A stretch of 64,000 nucleotides of DNA from Sphingomonas oleivorans (GTDB taxonomy: Bacteria; Pseudomonadota; Alphaproteobacteria; Sphingomonadales; Sphingomonadaceae). A model generated the notes under the pieces. That model saw only the letters and a program-made list of their open reading frames with translations, did no database searches and was not told where the DNA came from. The stretch spans positions 591,165 through 655,164 of the forward strand of contig NZ_NWBU01000010.1 in the NCBI RefSeq assembly GCF_003050615.1, written 5' to 3'. Both the position numbers and the translations under genes were made by a program. Below, one piece after another: positions 9,718 to 18,399 of this stretch (its first letter is position 1; every line of letters begins with the position of its first letter).

Positions 9718-11439
9718 ATGACGCATCAGTTCGACAAGTCCCGCCTGCCCAGCCGACATGTCTCCGTCGGCCCCGAGCGCGCGCCGCACCGCAGCTATTA
9801 TTATGCGATGGGCATGACCGAGGAGGATATCGCCCGCCCGTTCGTGGCGGTCGCATCCGCCGGCAATGACAGCGCGCCCTGCAATACCACGCTCAACGAA
9901 CAGGCGGACATCTGCCGCGAGGGCGTGATTGCCGCCGGCGGCACGCCGCGCCGTTTCAACACCATCACCGTTACCGACGGCATCGCCATGGGCCATCAGG
10001 GCATGAAGAGCTCGTTGGTCAGCCGGGAGGTGATCGCGGATTCGGTCGAGCTTTCGGTGCGCGGCCATTGCTATGATGCGCTCGTTACCTTCGCGGGCTG
10101 CGACAAGTCGCTGCCGGGCATGATGATGGCCATGCTGCGCCTGAACGTGCCGTCGATCTTCGTTTATGGCGGATCGATCCTGCCGGGCCGCTTCCATGGC
10201 CATGACGTCACCGTCGTCGACGTGTTCGAGGTGGTCGGCCGCTATGCCGCCGGGACCTGTCCCTTGTCCGAGGTGACCGCGCTCGAGAAGGTGGCCTGCC
10301 CCGGCCATGGCGCCTGCGGCGGCCAGTTCACCGCCAACACCATGGCCTGCGTCGGTGAGGCGATCGGATTATCCTTGCCGAACAGCAATATGATGCCCGC
10401 TCCTTACAGGGGACGTGACGAGATTGCGCGCGCCGCGGGGCGGCAGGTGATGGAGCTTCTGGCGAGGAATATCCGCCCGCGCGACATCTGCACGCGCGAG
10501 GCCTTTGAGAATGCCGCGCGCATCGTGGCGGCGACGGGCGGCTCGACCAACGGCGCGCTGCACCTGCCGGCAATGGCCAATGAGGCGGGCATCGACTTCA
10601 GCCTGTTCGACGTAGCCGAGATATTCAAATCAACGCCTTACATTGCGGACCTGAAACCGGGTGGGCGCTATGTCGCCAAGGATATGCATGAGGCGGGCGG
10701 CGTCTATATGCTGATGAAGACGCTGCTGGCCGAAGGCTATCTGCATGGCGACTGCCTGACCGTCACCGGCAAGACGCTCGCCGAGAATATCGACGAGGTG
10801 ACGTGGAACCCCGACCAGAAGGTGATCTACGATGCCAAGACCCCGATCACGCCCACCGGCGGCGTCGTCGGCCTGCGCGGTAGCCTGGCGCCGGATGGCG
10901 CGATCGTGAAGGTGGCGGGCATGCACCGGCTCCAGTTCGAGGGGCCGGCCCGTGTGTTCGATTGCGAGGAAGAGGCGTTCGAAGCGGTCGAAGCCCGTAC
11001 CATCGCCGAAGGATCGGTGATCGTCATCCGCTATGAAGGGCCCAAGGGCGGGCCGGGCATGCGCGAGATGCTGTCCACCACCGCCGCGCTTTATGGCCAA
11101 GGGCTGGGCGAGAAGGTCGCGCTGATCACCGACGGGCGTTTCTCCGGTGGCACGCGCGGCTTCTGCATAGGCCATGTCGGGCCCGAGGCCGCCGATGGCG
11201 GGCCGATCGCACTCGTCGAGGATGGCGACCTGATCCGCATCGATGCCGAGGTGGGCACGATCGATCTGCTGGTGGACGATGCGGTGCTGGCCGAACGCCG
11301 GGTCCATTGGCAGCCGCGCCGTAACGATTATCAGTCGGGCGCACTGTGGCGCTATGCGCAGAATGTCGGCCCGGCCTGGCAGGGCGCGGTGACGCATCCC
11401 GGCGCCAAGGCCGAAACCCATGTCTATGCCGATATCTGA
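9718..11439 (+). CDS. ilvD: Dihydroxy-acid dehydratase (IlvD/Edd family)
   Basis: Fe-S dehydratase making 2-oxoisovalerate or 2-oxo-3-methylvalerate from dihydroxy acids in valine/isoleucine synthesis. Cluster-ligand cysteines are in [22 protein letters not shown] and [16 protein letters not shown]; the C-terminal [17 protein letters not shown] region is typical of IlvD. Start 9718 (MTHQFDKS) gives 573 residues and matches family N-termini; an in-frame ATG at 9664 would add a low-quality leader. The nearly identical fold of phosphogluconate dehydratase is excluded by the short cysteine spacing and the [11 protein letters not shown] tail. It is followed 15 bp later by the NAD(P)HX repair gene. 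Confidence 0.93.
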   Translation: MTHQFDKSRLPSRHVSVGPERAPHRSYYYAMGMTEEDIARPFVAVASAGNDSAPCNTTLNEQADICREGVIAAGGTPRRFNTITVTDGIAMGHQGMKSSLVSREVIADSVELSVRGHCYDALVTFAGCDKSLPGMMMAMLRLNVPSIFVYGGSILPGRFHGHDVTVVDVFEVVGRYAAGTCPLSEVTALEKVACPGHGACGGQFTANTMACVGEAIGLSLPNSNMMPAPYRGRDEIARAAGRQVMELLARNIRPRDICTREAFENAARIVAATGGSTNGALHLPAMANEAGIDFSLFDVAEIFKSTPYIADLKPGGRYVAKDMHEAGGVYMLMKTLLAEGYLHGDCLTVTGKTLAENIDEVTWNPDQKVIYDAKTPITPTGGVVGLRGSLAPDGAIVKVAGMHRLQFEGPARVFDCEEEAFEAVEARTIAEGSVIVIRYEGPKGGPGMREMLSTTAALYGQGLGEKVALITDGRFSGGTRGFCIGHVGPEAADGGPIALVEDGDLIRIDAEVGTIDLLVDDAVLAERRVHWQPRRNDYQSGALWRYAQNVGPAWQGAVTHPGAKAETHVYADI

Positions 11440-11454
11440 TCCGGCCCTTCGGCG

Positions 11455-12822
11455 ATGAAGCCGATCGTGACCGCCGCCGAGATGCGTGCCGCCGAAGCGG
11501 CCGTGATCGGCGGTGGCACGTCGGTCGAAACGCTGATGGAGCGGGCGGGGGAGGCGATCGCGGAGGCGGCATGGCGCTATGCCGGCACCGCGCCCGCGCT
11601 GATCCTGTGCGGCCCGGGCAATAATGGCGGCGATGGCTATGTCGCGGGCCGGCTGTTGCGCGAGCGCGGCGTTCCCGTCCGCATCGCCGCCTCGGCCGAG
11701 CCGCGCACCGATGCCGCCCGGGCGGCGCGCGTGGCCTGGGATGGGCCGGTCGAGCCGCTCGCCGACGCGCGGCCGGCGCCGCTGCTGATCGATGCCTTGT
11801 TCGGCACCGGGCTGACACGGCCGCTCGATCCGTCGCTGGGCGATGCGCTGGATCGGCTGGCGGGGGCGGCGCGATACAGGATCGCGGTCGATCTGCCGAG
11901 CGGCGTCGGCACGGATGATGGTATATTGCTGGGACCCGTGCCGCGCTTCGACCTGACGATCGCGCTTGGCGCGCTCAAGCCGGCGCATCGGCTGCAACCC
12001 TCCGCAGCTCTATGCGGACGGGTTGCCGTGGCGGATATAGGCGTTCCCGTCACGGCGCGGCTCGGCGAGGTAGCGCGGCCGCGTCTGCCGCCGCCGGGAC
12101 CGGCCGACAATAAATATAGTCGCGGCATGGTGGCCGTTATCGGCGGCGAGATGCCGGGTGCTGCGATATTGGCGGCGACCGCCGCACAGCGCGCGGGTGC
12201 CGGCTATGTGGCATTGTTCGGCGGCGGGCCGGGGGCACCGGCGGCGCTGGTGCGCAAGGACATAGGCGATCAGGCCGCGCTGTCCGATCCGCGGCTATGC
12301 GCGATCGTGATCGGCCCCGGGCTCGGCCGGACGGAGGAGGCGCGCGCTGCGCTTGATCGGGCGCTCGGAACGGGCAAGCCTCTCCTGCTCGATGCCGATG
12401 CGCTCAGCCTGCTCGCCGGACGCCCGCTGCCGCGCTTCGTGGCGCCCACCCTGATGACGCCGCATGAAGGCGAATTTCTCCGCCTGTTCGGCCGGATCGA
12501 AGGCAGCAAGGTGGAGCGGGCGCGCCTGGCCGCTGCGCGTGCCGGCGCGGTGGTGCTGCTCAAGGGCGCGGATAGCGTGATCGCAGCACCCGACGGCCGG
12601 GCCGCGATCGCGCCGCCCGCTCCATCCTGGCTGGCGAGCGCGGGCACGGGCGACGTGCTGGCGGGGATTGCCGGCGCGATGCTGGCGCGGGGGCTCGATG
12701 CGTTCGATGCGGGATGCGCGGCGCTCTGGCTGCATGGCCGCGCGGCGGAAATGGCGGGGCCTGCCCTGATCGCGGATGATCTTGCGCAGCACCTCGCCCC
12801 CGCGCTAGCGGCCTGCGGATGA
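11455..12822 (+). CDS. nnr: Bifunctional NAD(P)H-hydrate repair enzyme (epimerase + dehydratase)
   Basis: Repairs hydrated NAD(P)H formed by damage or side reactions. The N-terminal half is the YjeF_N epimerase, with GPGNNGGDGYVAGRLL near residue 55. The C-terminal half is the ribokinase-like ADP-dependent dehydratase, seen in NKYSRGMVAVIGG, the TPHEGEFLRLFG motif and the GTGDVLAGIAGAMLARG anion-hole loop. At 455 aa it is slightly shorter than the E. coli protein but complete. It lies 15 bp after ilvD and overlaps the next gene by four bases, so these three genes probably form an operon. Confidence 0.95.
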   Translation: MKPIVTAAEMRAAEAAVIGGGTSVETLMERAGEAIAEAAWRYAGTAPALILCGPGNNGGDGYVAGRLLRERGVPVRIAASAEPRTDAARAARVAWDGPVEPLADARPAPLLIDALFGTGLTRPLDPSLGDALDRLAGAARYRIAVDLPSGVGTDDGILLGPVPRFDLTIALGALKPAHRLQPSAALCGRVAVADIGVPVTARLGEVARPRLPPPGPADNKYSRGMVAVIGGEMPGAAILAATAAQRAGAGYVALFGGGPGAPAALVRKDIGDQAALSDPRLCAIVIGPGLGRTEEARAALDRALGTGKPLLLDADALSLLAGRPLPRFVAPTLMTPHEGEFLRLFGRIEGSKVERARLAAARAGAVVLLKGADSVIAAPDGRAAIAPPAPSWLASAGTGDVLAGIAGAMLARGLDAFDAGCAALWLHGRAAEMAGPALIADDLAQHLAPALAACG

Positions 12823-14018
12823 ATGATGCGGATTTGATCGTGCGGATTGCCGCGCGCGGCGACGGGGTTACGGCGGATGGGCGCCATGCGGCGCTGGCGG
12901 CGCCGGGCGACAGGCTGGATGCTTCGGGCGCGGTGCATCCCGGCCCGCATCATGCGGCGCCGCCCTGCCGCCATTTCCCGACATGCGGGGGCTGCCAGCT
13001 CCAGCATGTCGATGATGCGGCCTTTGCCGATTTCGCGACCGCGCGGATCGTCGGCGCGCTCCATGCCCAGGGGCTGGACGCGCCCGAGATGCGCGTGCCC
13101 CATATTTCGCCGCCCTGCACGCGGCGGCGCGCTTCGCTCCGCGCCGAGCGGATCGGCCGCCGGCTGCTCCTCGGCTTCAACGAGGCGGGGAGCCATCGCA
13201 TCGTCGATCTGGCCGAATGCCATGTGCTGCGGCCCGAGCTGTTCGCGCTCATGGTGCCATTGCGGGGCCTGCTCGCCACGCTCGTCCGCGATCGCCGCGC
13301 GGCGGACGTGCAGATGACATTATGTGACCAGGGCGTCGATCTGCTGCTCGGCAAGGTGGAGGTGGACGGGCTTGGCCCCACCGAGGCGCTGACCGATTTC
13401 GCGCGCGCGCATGGCCTTGCTCGCCTGTCGATCGATGACGGCTATGGGCCGCAGGCGCGCTGGGAGCCCGATGCGGCGACGGTGACGCTGGGGGGCGTGC
13501 CCGTGGCGCTGCCGGCCGGAGGATTCCTCCAGGCGACGGCGGACGGGGAGGCGGCATTGAGCGCGGCGGTGAGCGAGGCGCTGGGTGATGCAAAGACGGT
13601 GGCTGATCTCTTCGCGGGGCTCGGCACCTTCGCCCTGCCGCTTTCGGCCAGCGTGCGCGTGCTGGCGGTGGAAGGCGCGCGCGATGCGGCCCTGGCGCTG
13701 AAATCGGCGGCGGGACGCGCCGGGCGCCCCGTCTTCGTCGAGCATCGCGATCTCTTCCGCCGTCCGCTGGATGCGAAGGAACTCGGCCGCTTCGAGGCGG
13801 TGGCGCTCGACCCGCCGCGCGCCGGAGCCAAGGAACAGGCAGCCGAACTGGTAAAGGCCGATCTTGCCCGGCTGGCCTATGTCTCCTGCAATCCGGCCAC
13901 TTTCGCACGCGATGCGAAGATGCTGGTGGATGGCGGCTGGCGGTTGGAATGGATCCGGCCGGTGGGCCAGTTCCGCTGGTCCACGCATATCGAGCTGGCG
14001 GCGGCTTTCACGCGCTGA
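12819..14018 (+). CDS. 23S rRNA (uracil-C5) methyltransferase, RlmD/RumA-like
   Basis: SAM-dependent RNA m5U methyltransferase. The N-terminal cysteine cluster CRHFPTCGGCQLQHV (about residues 49-63) together with a later Cys in AECHVLR is the 4Fe-4S site of the RumA branch. The C-terminal Rossmann domain has DLFAGLGTFALPL, and the catalytic nucleophile is in YVSCNPATFARD. Length (399) is typical. The start overlaps the nnr stop (ATGA). Which of the 23S positions is methylated cannot be decided from sequence. Confidence 0.9.
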   Translation: MNDADLIVRIAARGDGVTADGRHAALAAPGDRLDASGAVHPGPHHAAPPCRHFPTCGGCQLQHVDDAAFADFATARIVGALHAQGLDAPEMRVPHISPPCTRRRASLRAERIGRRLLLGFNEAGSHRIVDLAECHVLRPELFALMVPLRGLLATLVRDRRAADVQMTLCDQGVDLLLGKVEVDGLGPTEALTDFARAHGLARLSIDDGYGPQARWEPDAATVTLGGVPVALPAGGFLQATADGEAALSAAVSEALGDAKTVADLFAGLGTFALPLSASVRVLAVEGARDAALALKSAAGRAGRPVFVEHRDLFRRPLDAKELGRFEAVALDPPRAGAKEQAAELVKADLARLAYVSCNPATFARDAKMLVDGGWRLEWIRPVGQFRWSTHIELAAAFTR

Positions 14019-14113
14019 GCGGAAACTCACCATAACGGTGAGAATGTCATCTCGCTATCATTGGGCCTCGAACCGAGCCGGGGCCGTTCGCCGCAGGCAT
14101 ATCTGCCGCCTTG

Positions 14114-14151
14114 AAAAGGAAAGGCCCGCCGCTCCGGGGGAGCGACGGGCC
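14114..14151 (-). terminator. Rho-independent terminator of the TonB receptor gene
   Basis: On the minus strand a 13-bp stem (arms 14123-14135 and 14139-14151, one G-U pair) with a 3-nt loop is followed by TTTCCTTTT. It sits 26 bp after the receptor stop codon. Confidence 0.8.
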
Positions 14152-14176
14152 AACCATTGGCTATTCGTGTCTGAAA

Positions 14177-17100
14177 TCAGAATTCGAATTTCGCGCCGAT
14201 ACGAATCTGCCACAGCGAATAGCGGGTCTGATTGACGATCCGCGGATCCTGGAAGCTGGAATATTGATATTTGGTGCAGTTGCCGTTGGAAGTGGCCGCG
14301 CAGCTCGCATTCACCAGGCTGGCGAAATAGGGGAAGCCGAGCTGACGCAGCGAGCCCCAGTCCTTGTCGATGAAGTTCAGGACATTTTCCATGTCTGCAA
14401 ACAGCTTGATACGGCTGCCGCCCACGAAGGTCGGAACCTCCTGCGAGACATGGAGGTCGACCTTGAAGAAGCTCGGCGAGCGAGCCGTGTTCTTCGAGAT
14501 GATTTTGCCCTGATATTTCTCCAGCCCGTTGTTCTGGATGAAGTTCTGCAATGCCGTGAACGTCGCCGCGCTGTCATATTGCACCAGCGGATCAGCGGTG
14601 ATCGACGCCACGTTCGGCACATAGAGCAGATGGCGGTTGCTCGTCCCGACCACGCCGAACGTGCTGGAACCGCGACCGGCGCTCGAGTTCGGATCGTTCA
14701 TTGTGTAGCTGTAGGGCCGTCCCGAACGGCGCTCACCGAAGATGCTGATACGAGTCTTATAATCGCCGAAGAAGGCGTGATTATAGTCGACGCCGAACTT
14801 CAGCGAATGTTTGATCTGGTAGATCGACGTTCCATAAGCCGCGCTGTTCGGATCAGCCATGGCCGTCTGGCCATAGTTGGAGCTGGCCGTGGACGAGGTC
14901 ACGGCGTTCGCGTCCTTGATGTCCTGATAAGTGTAGCTCACATTGGCATCGAGGCCAAAATCCCAGCTCTTGCTAAGGCGCGCAACGGCGATATAGCCGC
15001 GGCCGCGATCATCGTTCGTGAGCAGCAAATCCTGGTTGGTGACATTGCCCGGTGTGCCCGTAATAGGAGCATAGCGGGGACGGCCATCCGGCATCGTGCC
15101 GATGCGGACCGAGCGCAGGTCGACATAGTCGGCCGCCTGATCGACCTTGGTATAGAGGAAATCGCCGCCGACAACCCAGCCATCGCCGAGCGGGCCCAGG
15201 TTCAACTCATAATCGGCCGAAACGCTCGCCTTCCAGATCGATGGGATCTTGAAATCCGGATCGATGGCGTTTGTCGCCGCCTGCGCCAGCGAACCGGTGT
15301 TCGTGAGCAGGAAATTCTGAACTACCGGACTGAAATTGCCCTGACCGGTCACGCCATTGAGCGCAGCGTTGCAGACCGGATCGGTGTTGCAGCTCGCATT
15401 GCGCGTGATCGTTACCGAGTTGGTGACGACGCCGGTATTGGAGAAGCTGTTCGATAGCCAGACGTCGGGCGACTGGCCCGCGAACAACCCACCGCCGCCG
15501 CGAATCTGTAGGCGATCGGAAGCCTTCCAGGTCAAGCCGAAGCGGGGCTGGAAGACACCCTTGCCATTGTAGGTTTCCGTGTTGGCGAAGCCATAGCGAT
15601 TGACGAAATTGCGGTTCAGGAAAGGACGGCTGCTGGACTGAAAGAGATCATAGCGGCCGCCAAAGGTGAGATTCAGCGCATCGCTGACATCCCAGCTGTC
15701 CTGCAGAGCGAAATTATATTGATTATAATTATAGCGCGCGGCGGCATCATTGATATCGCCCGTGAGCGAACCCGCAAGGATCAGCTGGCCTGCGCGGCCA
15801 TTCTGGAAGTCTGCGAGAGAGTCGAAATAATAGGTGCCGAGCGCGTTCTGAAGGAACAGATTATAGACCTTCAGATGATTGAAGCCCGCGATCAGCTTCA
15901 GATTATGGGCACCGTAGGTCCAGCGAGCAGCGATGTCGCCGCCATAGGATTCGGTGTTGAGCACATTTGCCTGGCGCGAGGGATCGGGGCCGAAAAGCAC
16001 GCGTAGCCCGCCCGGCGCCGCGCTCGTGCCCTGCGAGCAGCGATCGAGACGATCGCCTGCCGGATTGCTCGGATCGGTGCAGACGGTGAACTGGCCCTGC
16101 GTGAGAGCTCCGAACGTATCCTGCCCGCGATCATATTTGCGATAGTTGATGCGGGTCTCGGTTGCGAAATTATCCGACCAGTCGGAGTTCAGCTGGAAAA
16201 CACCCGAATCGACCTTCTCGCTGAGCTCATAGGAGTTCGAAAGAAGGCCGACACCCGGCGATGTTGTCGAGAGCGAGACACCCTGCTGAAAGCCGCGCGT
16301 TCCTTCATTATGGATATAGGTGAAGGAGGCGCGCTGGCCATCGGTGACGTTCCAGTCGACCTTGGCGGTATATTTCTCATCGAACTCGTCGGCCGTGCGT
16401 AGAACACCGAGTGGATCATAATTGTAGCGGCTCTTGGCAATGGCCGCTACCTGATCGATCTTTGCCTGGCTGATGTTCGGAACGAGATCGGGATTGTCCT
16501 GAACGGGGGAGCCTTCATCCATACGCTCGTAGGATATGGCAAAGAACAGCTTGTCCTTGACGATCGGGCCGGACAGGAACCCGCCGTAATTTTTGCTCTC
16601 GAAATCGAGATTCTGCGAGAGTTCGCGAGTCCTGTCACCGGTCAGGCTATCGTCGGAATAGGTGTAGAAAGCCGAGCCGGTGAACTTATTCTCGCCCGAA
16701 CGCAGCACGACGTTGATGGCGCCGCCCTGGAAATTGCCTTCCGACACGTCATAGGGCGCAACCTTGACGGACAATTGTTCAATCGCATCGACCGGGACCG
16801 GACCGCGATTGGTCGGAAGGCCACCATTGTTCAGACCGAAATTGTCGGAGAAGTTGACGCCATCGATCGAGAATTTGTTGAGGCGTCCATTCTGGCCAGC
16901 GATTTCAATCGCGCGGCTGTTGGTCTGGTCGATGGTCACGAAGGCATCGCGACGTGCAATATCGCGTATGTCGCGATTGACCGTGGCGATGCCCGCAATC
17001 TGTTCGCGACCAATGGACGTGATCGGCCCTGTCGAAAGCTCTGCGCTGTTCACTCGCGCGGCCGTGACGACGATCTCGTTAGAGCCCGTTTCGAGCGATA

Positions 17101-17410
17101 CGGGCAGACGAAGCGGCTGGCCGGCGGTGAGGAAAAGATCCGTCACCGACTGCTCGGGATAGCCTTGCCCGCTGACCATCACGGTGAAAGGGCCGCCGAC
17201 GCGAAGACCCGAGAAATTGAAGCTGCCATCGGCCCCGGTGGTCGTGGTCGAGACGGTGCCTGATGGAACATGCGTCACTCGGACGGTGGCATTGGCGACA
17301 GGCTCGCCAGCGGCATCCACTGATCCCCGAATAGAAGATGTCGTTTCCTGCGCATAGGCAGCGCTCGTGGCCAGCGCAGCTACAGCGCAGCCGATAAACA
17401 ACTTCTTCAT
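14177..17410 (-). CDS. TonB-dependent receptor, Oar-like with N-terminal carboxypeptidase-regulatory domain
   Basis: Outer-membrane, TonB-energised uptake receptor of 1077 residues. The signal peptide is MKKLFIGCAVAALATSAAYA. Next comes a carboxypeptidase-regulatory-like beta-sandwich (about residues 22-100; SSIRGSVDAAGEPVANATVRV), then a plug domain (NGRLNKFSIDGVNFSDNFG) and a long beta-barrel ending in the expected terminal aromatic, IRIGAKFEF. Start 17410 is supported by a GGGGGAA ribosome-binding site 7-8 nt upstream. It is transcribed alone, with its own terminator. Oar-type receptors are often linked to protein or peptide substrates, but the ligand here is not determinable. Confidence 0.93.
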   Translation of the reverse strand: MKKLFIGCAVAALATSAAYAQETTSSIRGSVDAAGEPVANATVRVTHVPSGTVSTTTTGADGSFNFSGLRVGGPFTVMVSGQGYPEQSVTDLFLTAGQPLRLPVSLETGSNEIVVTAARVNSAELSTGPITSIGREQIAGIATVNRDIRDIARRDAFVTIDQTNSRAIEIAGQNGRLNKFSIDGVNFSDNFGLNNGGLPTNRGPVPVDAIEQLSVKVAPYDVSEGNFQGGAINVVLRSGENKFTGSAFYTYSDDSLTGDRTRELSQNLDFESKNYGGFLSGPIVKDKLFFAISYERMDEGSPVQDNPDLVPNISQAKIDQVAAIAKSRYNYDPLGVLRTADEFDEKYTAKVDWNVTDGQRASFTYIHNEGTRGFQQGVSLSTTSPGVGLLSNSYELSEKVDSGVFQLNSDWSDNFATETRINYRKYDRGQDTFGALTQGQFTVCTDPSNPAGDRLDRCSQGTSAAPGGLRVLFGPDPSRQANVLNTESYGGDIAARWTYGAHNLKLIAGFNHLKVYNLFLQNALGTYYFDSLADFQNGRAGQLILAGSLTGDINDAAARYNYNQYNFALQDSWDVSDALNLTFGGRYDLFQSSSRPFLNRNFVNRYGFANTETYNGKGVFQPRFGLTWKASDRLQIRGGGGLFAGQSPDVWLSNSFSNTGVVTNSVTITRNASCNTDPVCNAALNGVTGQGNFSPVVQNFLLTNTGSLAQAATNAIDPDFKIPSIWKASVSADYELNLGPLGDGWVVGGDFLYTKVDQAADYVDLRSVRIGTMPDGRPRYAPITGTPGNVTNQDLLLTNDDRGRGYIAVARLSKSWDFGLDANVSYTYQDIKDANAVTSSTASSNYGQTAMADPNSAAYGTSIYQIKHSLKFGVDYNHAFFGDYKTRISIFGERRSGRPYSYTMNDPNSSAGRGSSTFGVVGTSNRHLLYVPNVASITADPLVQYDSAATFTALQNFIQNNGLEKYQGKIISKNTARSPSFFKVDLHVSQEVPTFVGGSRIKLFADMENVLNFIDKDWGSLRQLGFPYFASLVNASCAATSNGNCTKYQYSSFQDPRIVNQTRYSLWQIRIGAKFEF

Positions 17411-17515
17411 TTTAAGATTTCCCCCTTTGATTTCGCTATGCGCGCGGCGATGGCGCTCGATCATTACGCGACCGTGAATGGCGCATTTCCCCTACGCGAC
17501 TCCACGATTGCAAGA

Positions 17516-17544
17516 TCGTTACACAGGCGAATTTCACACCGCAA
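17516..17544 (-). promoter_or_regulatory. Possible promoter of the Oar-like receptor
   Basis: On the minus strand TTGCGG (17544-17539) and TAACGA (17521-17516) are separated by 17 nt, about 100 nt before the receptor start. An ACCGC-aatat-GGCGGT palindrome overlaps the -35 element and could be an operator. By-eye match only. Confidence 0.35.
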
Positions 17545-17689
17545 TATGGCGGTATTGACATATTGGCCCTGCAGCAGCGCGGATGCTTATATTTCGAGCT
17601 GTTGCCTTCCTGCCGCAGTCGCGCTGCGATAGGACATCGCCTTGCGAGAGCCGGCGGAACACGGCTTTGCAAGGGAGGTTCGGAAGGCC

Positions 17690-18388
17690 ATGCCGCTCGT
17701 CGCCAGCTACAATATCCGCAAGGCCATCGGTTCGGACAGGCGGAGACGGCCGGAGCGGATATTGGAGGTGTTGGCGGAGCTGGATGCCGACATCATCGCG
17801 CTGCAGGAAGCGGATCGCCGCTTCGGCGCGCGGCAGAGCGCCATTCCGCCGCACATGCTGAGCGAACATAGCGACTATCGCCCCGTTCCCTTCGACATAA
17901 GGGCGGGCAGCATCGGCTGGCACGGCAATGCGCTGCTGGTGCGCGACACGGTGACGATCCTGCGTCACATGCCGCTGGTGCTGCCCGCGCTGGAGCCGCG
18001 CGGCGCGGTGCTGGCGGATCTGCGCATCGGCGGACATGAGCTGCGCGTGGTGGGCATGCATCTCGATCTTTCGGGGCTCTGGCGGCGGCGGCAGGCGCGC
18101 GCGATCCTGTCCCATATCGAGCAGCAGCCGACCAAGCTGCCGACCATATTGATGGGTGATCTCAACGAATGGACCGCATCTTCAGGTTGTCTGCATGATT
18201 TCGCGGCGCATTATAAAATCGCGCATATCGGCCCGAGCTTCCATGCGCGCCGCCCGATCGCCCGGCTGGACCGGATCCTGACGGGCGATGGCATATCGGT
18301 GGAGGAGGCGGGCGTCCATCGCAGCCTGATCGCGCAGACGGCGTCGGACCATCTGCCGGTCTGGGCGCGCGTTCATCTCCACCGCTGA
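17690..18388 (+). CDS. Endonuclease/exonuclease/phosphatase (EEP) family hydrolase
   Basis: The 232-residue protein is a metal-dependent phosphodiesterase of the EEP superfamily. ASYNIRKAIGSDRRRRPE at the N-terminus, the LQEADRRFG metal Glu, MGDLNEW (catalytic Asp-Asn) and the closing SDHLPVWARVHL are all present. ATG 17690 has AAGGGAGG about 11 nt upstream and is preferred over GTG/ATG codons further 5'. In sphingomonads such genes commonly sit beside membrane or cell-envelope genes; here the neighbour, tail to tail at 11 bp, is a penicillin-binding protein. The substrate (nucleic acid, lipid or sugar phosphate) is unknown. Confidence 0.85.
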   Translation: MPLVASYNIRKAIGSDRRRRPERILEVLAELDADIIALQEADRRFGARQSAIPPHMLSEHSDYRPVPFDIRAGSIGWHGNALLVRDTVTILRHMPLVLPALEPRGAVLADLRIGGHELRVVGMHLDLSGLWRRRQARAILSHIEQQPTKLPTILMGDLNEWTASSGCLHDFAAHYKIAHIGPSFHARRPIARLDRILTGDGISVEEAGVHRSLIAQTASDHLPVWARVHLHR

Positions 18389-18399
18389 ACGCGCGGGGT

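Noticed and set aside
8764-10308. 514-aa minus-strand frame across the amidohydrolase and ilvD genes
   Set aside because: Spans two well-supported genes on the plus strand and has no motif.
14111-15457. 448-aa plus-strand frame antisense to the Oar-like receptor
   Set aside because: Shadow of the receptor; low-complexity Ile/Ala/Arg composition.
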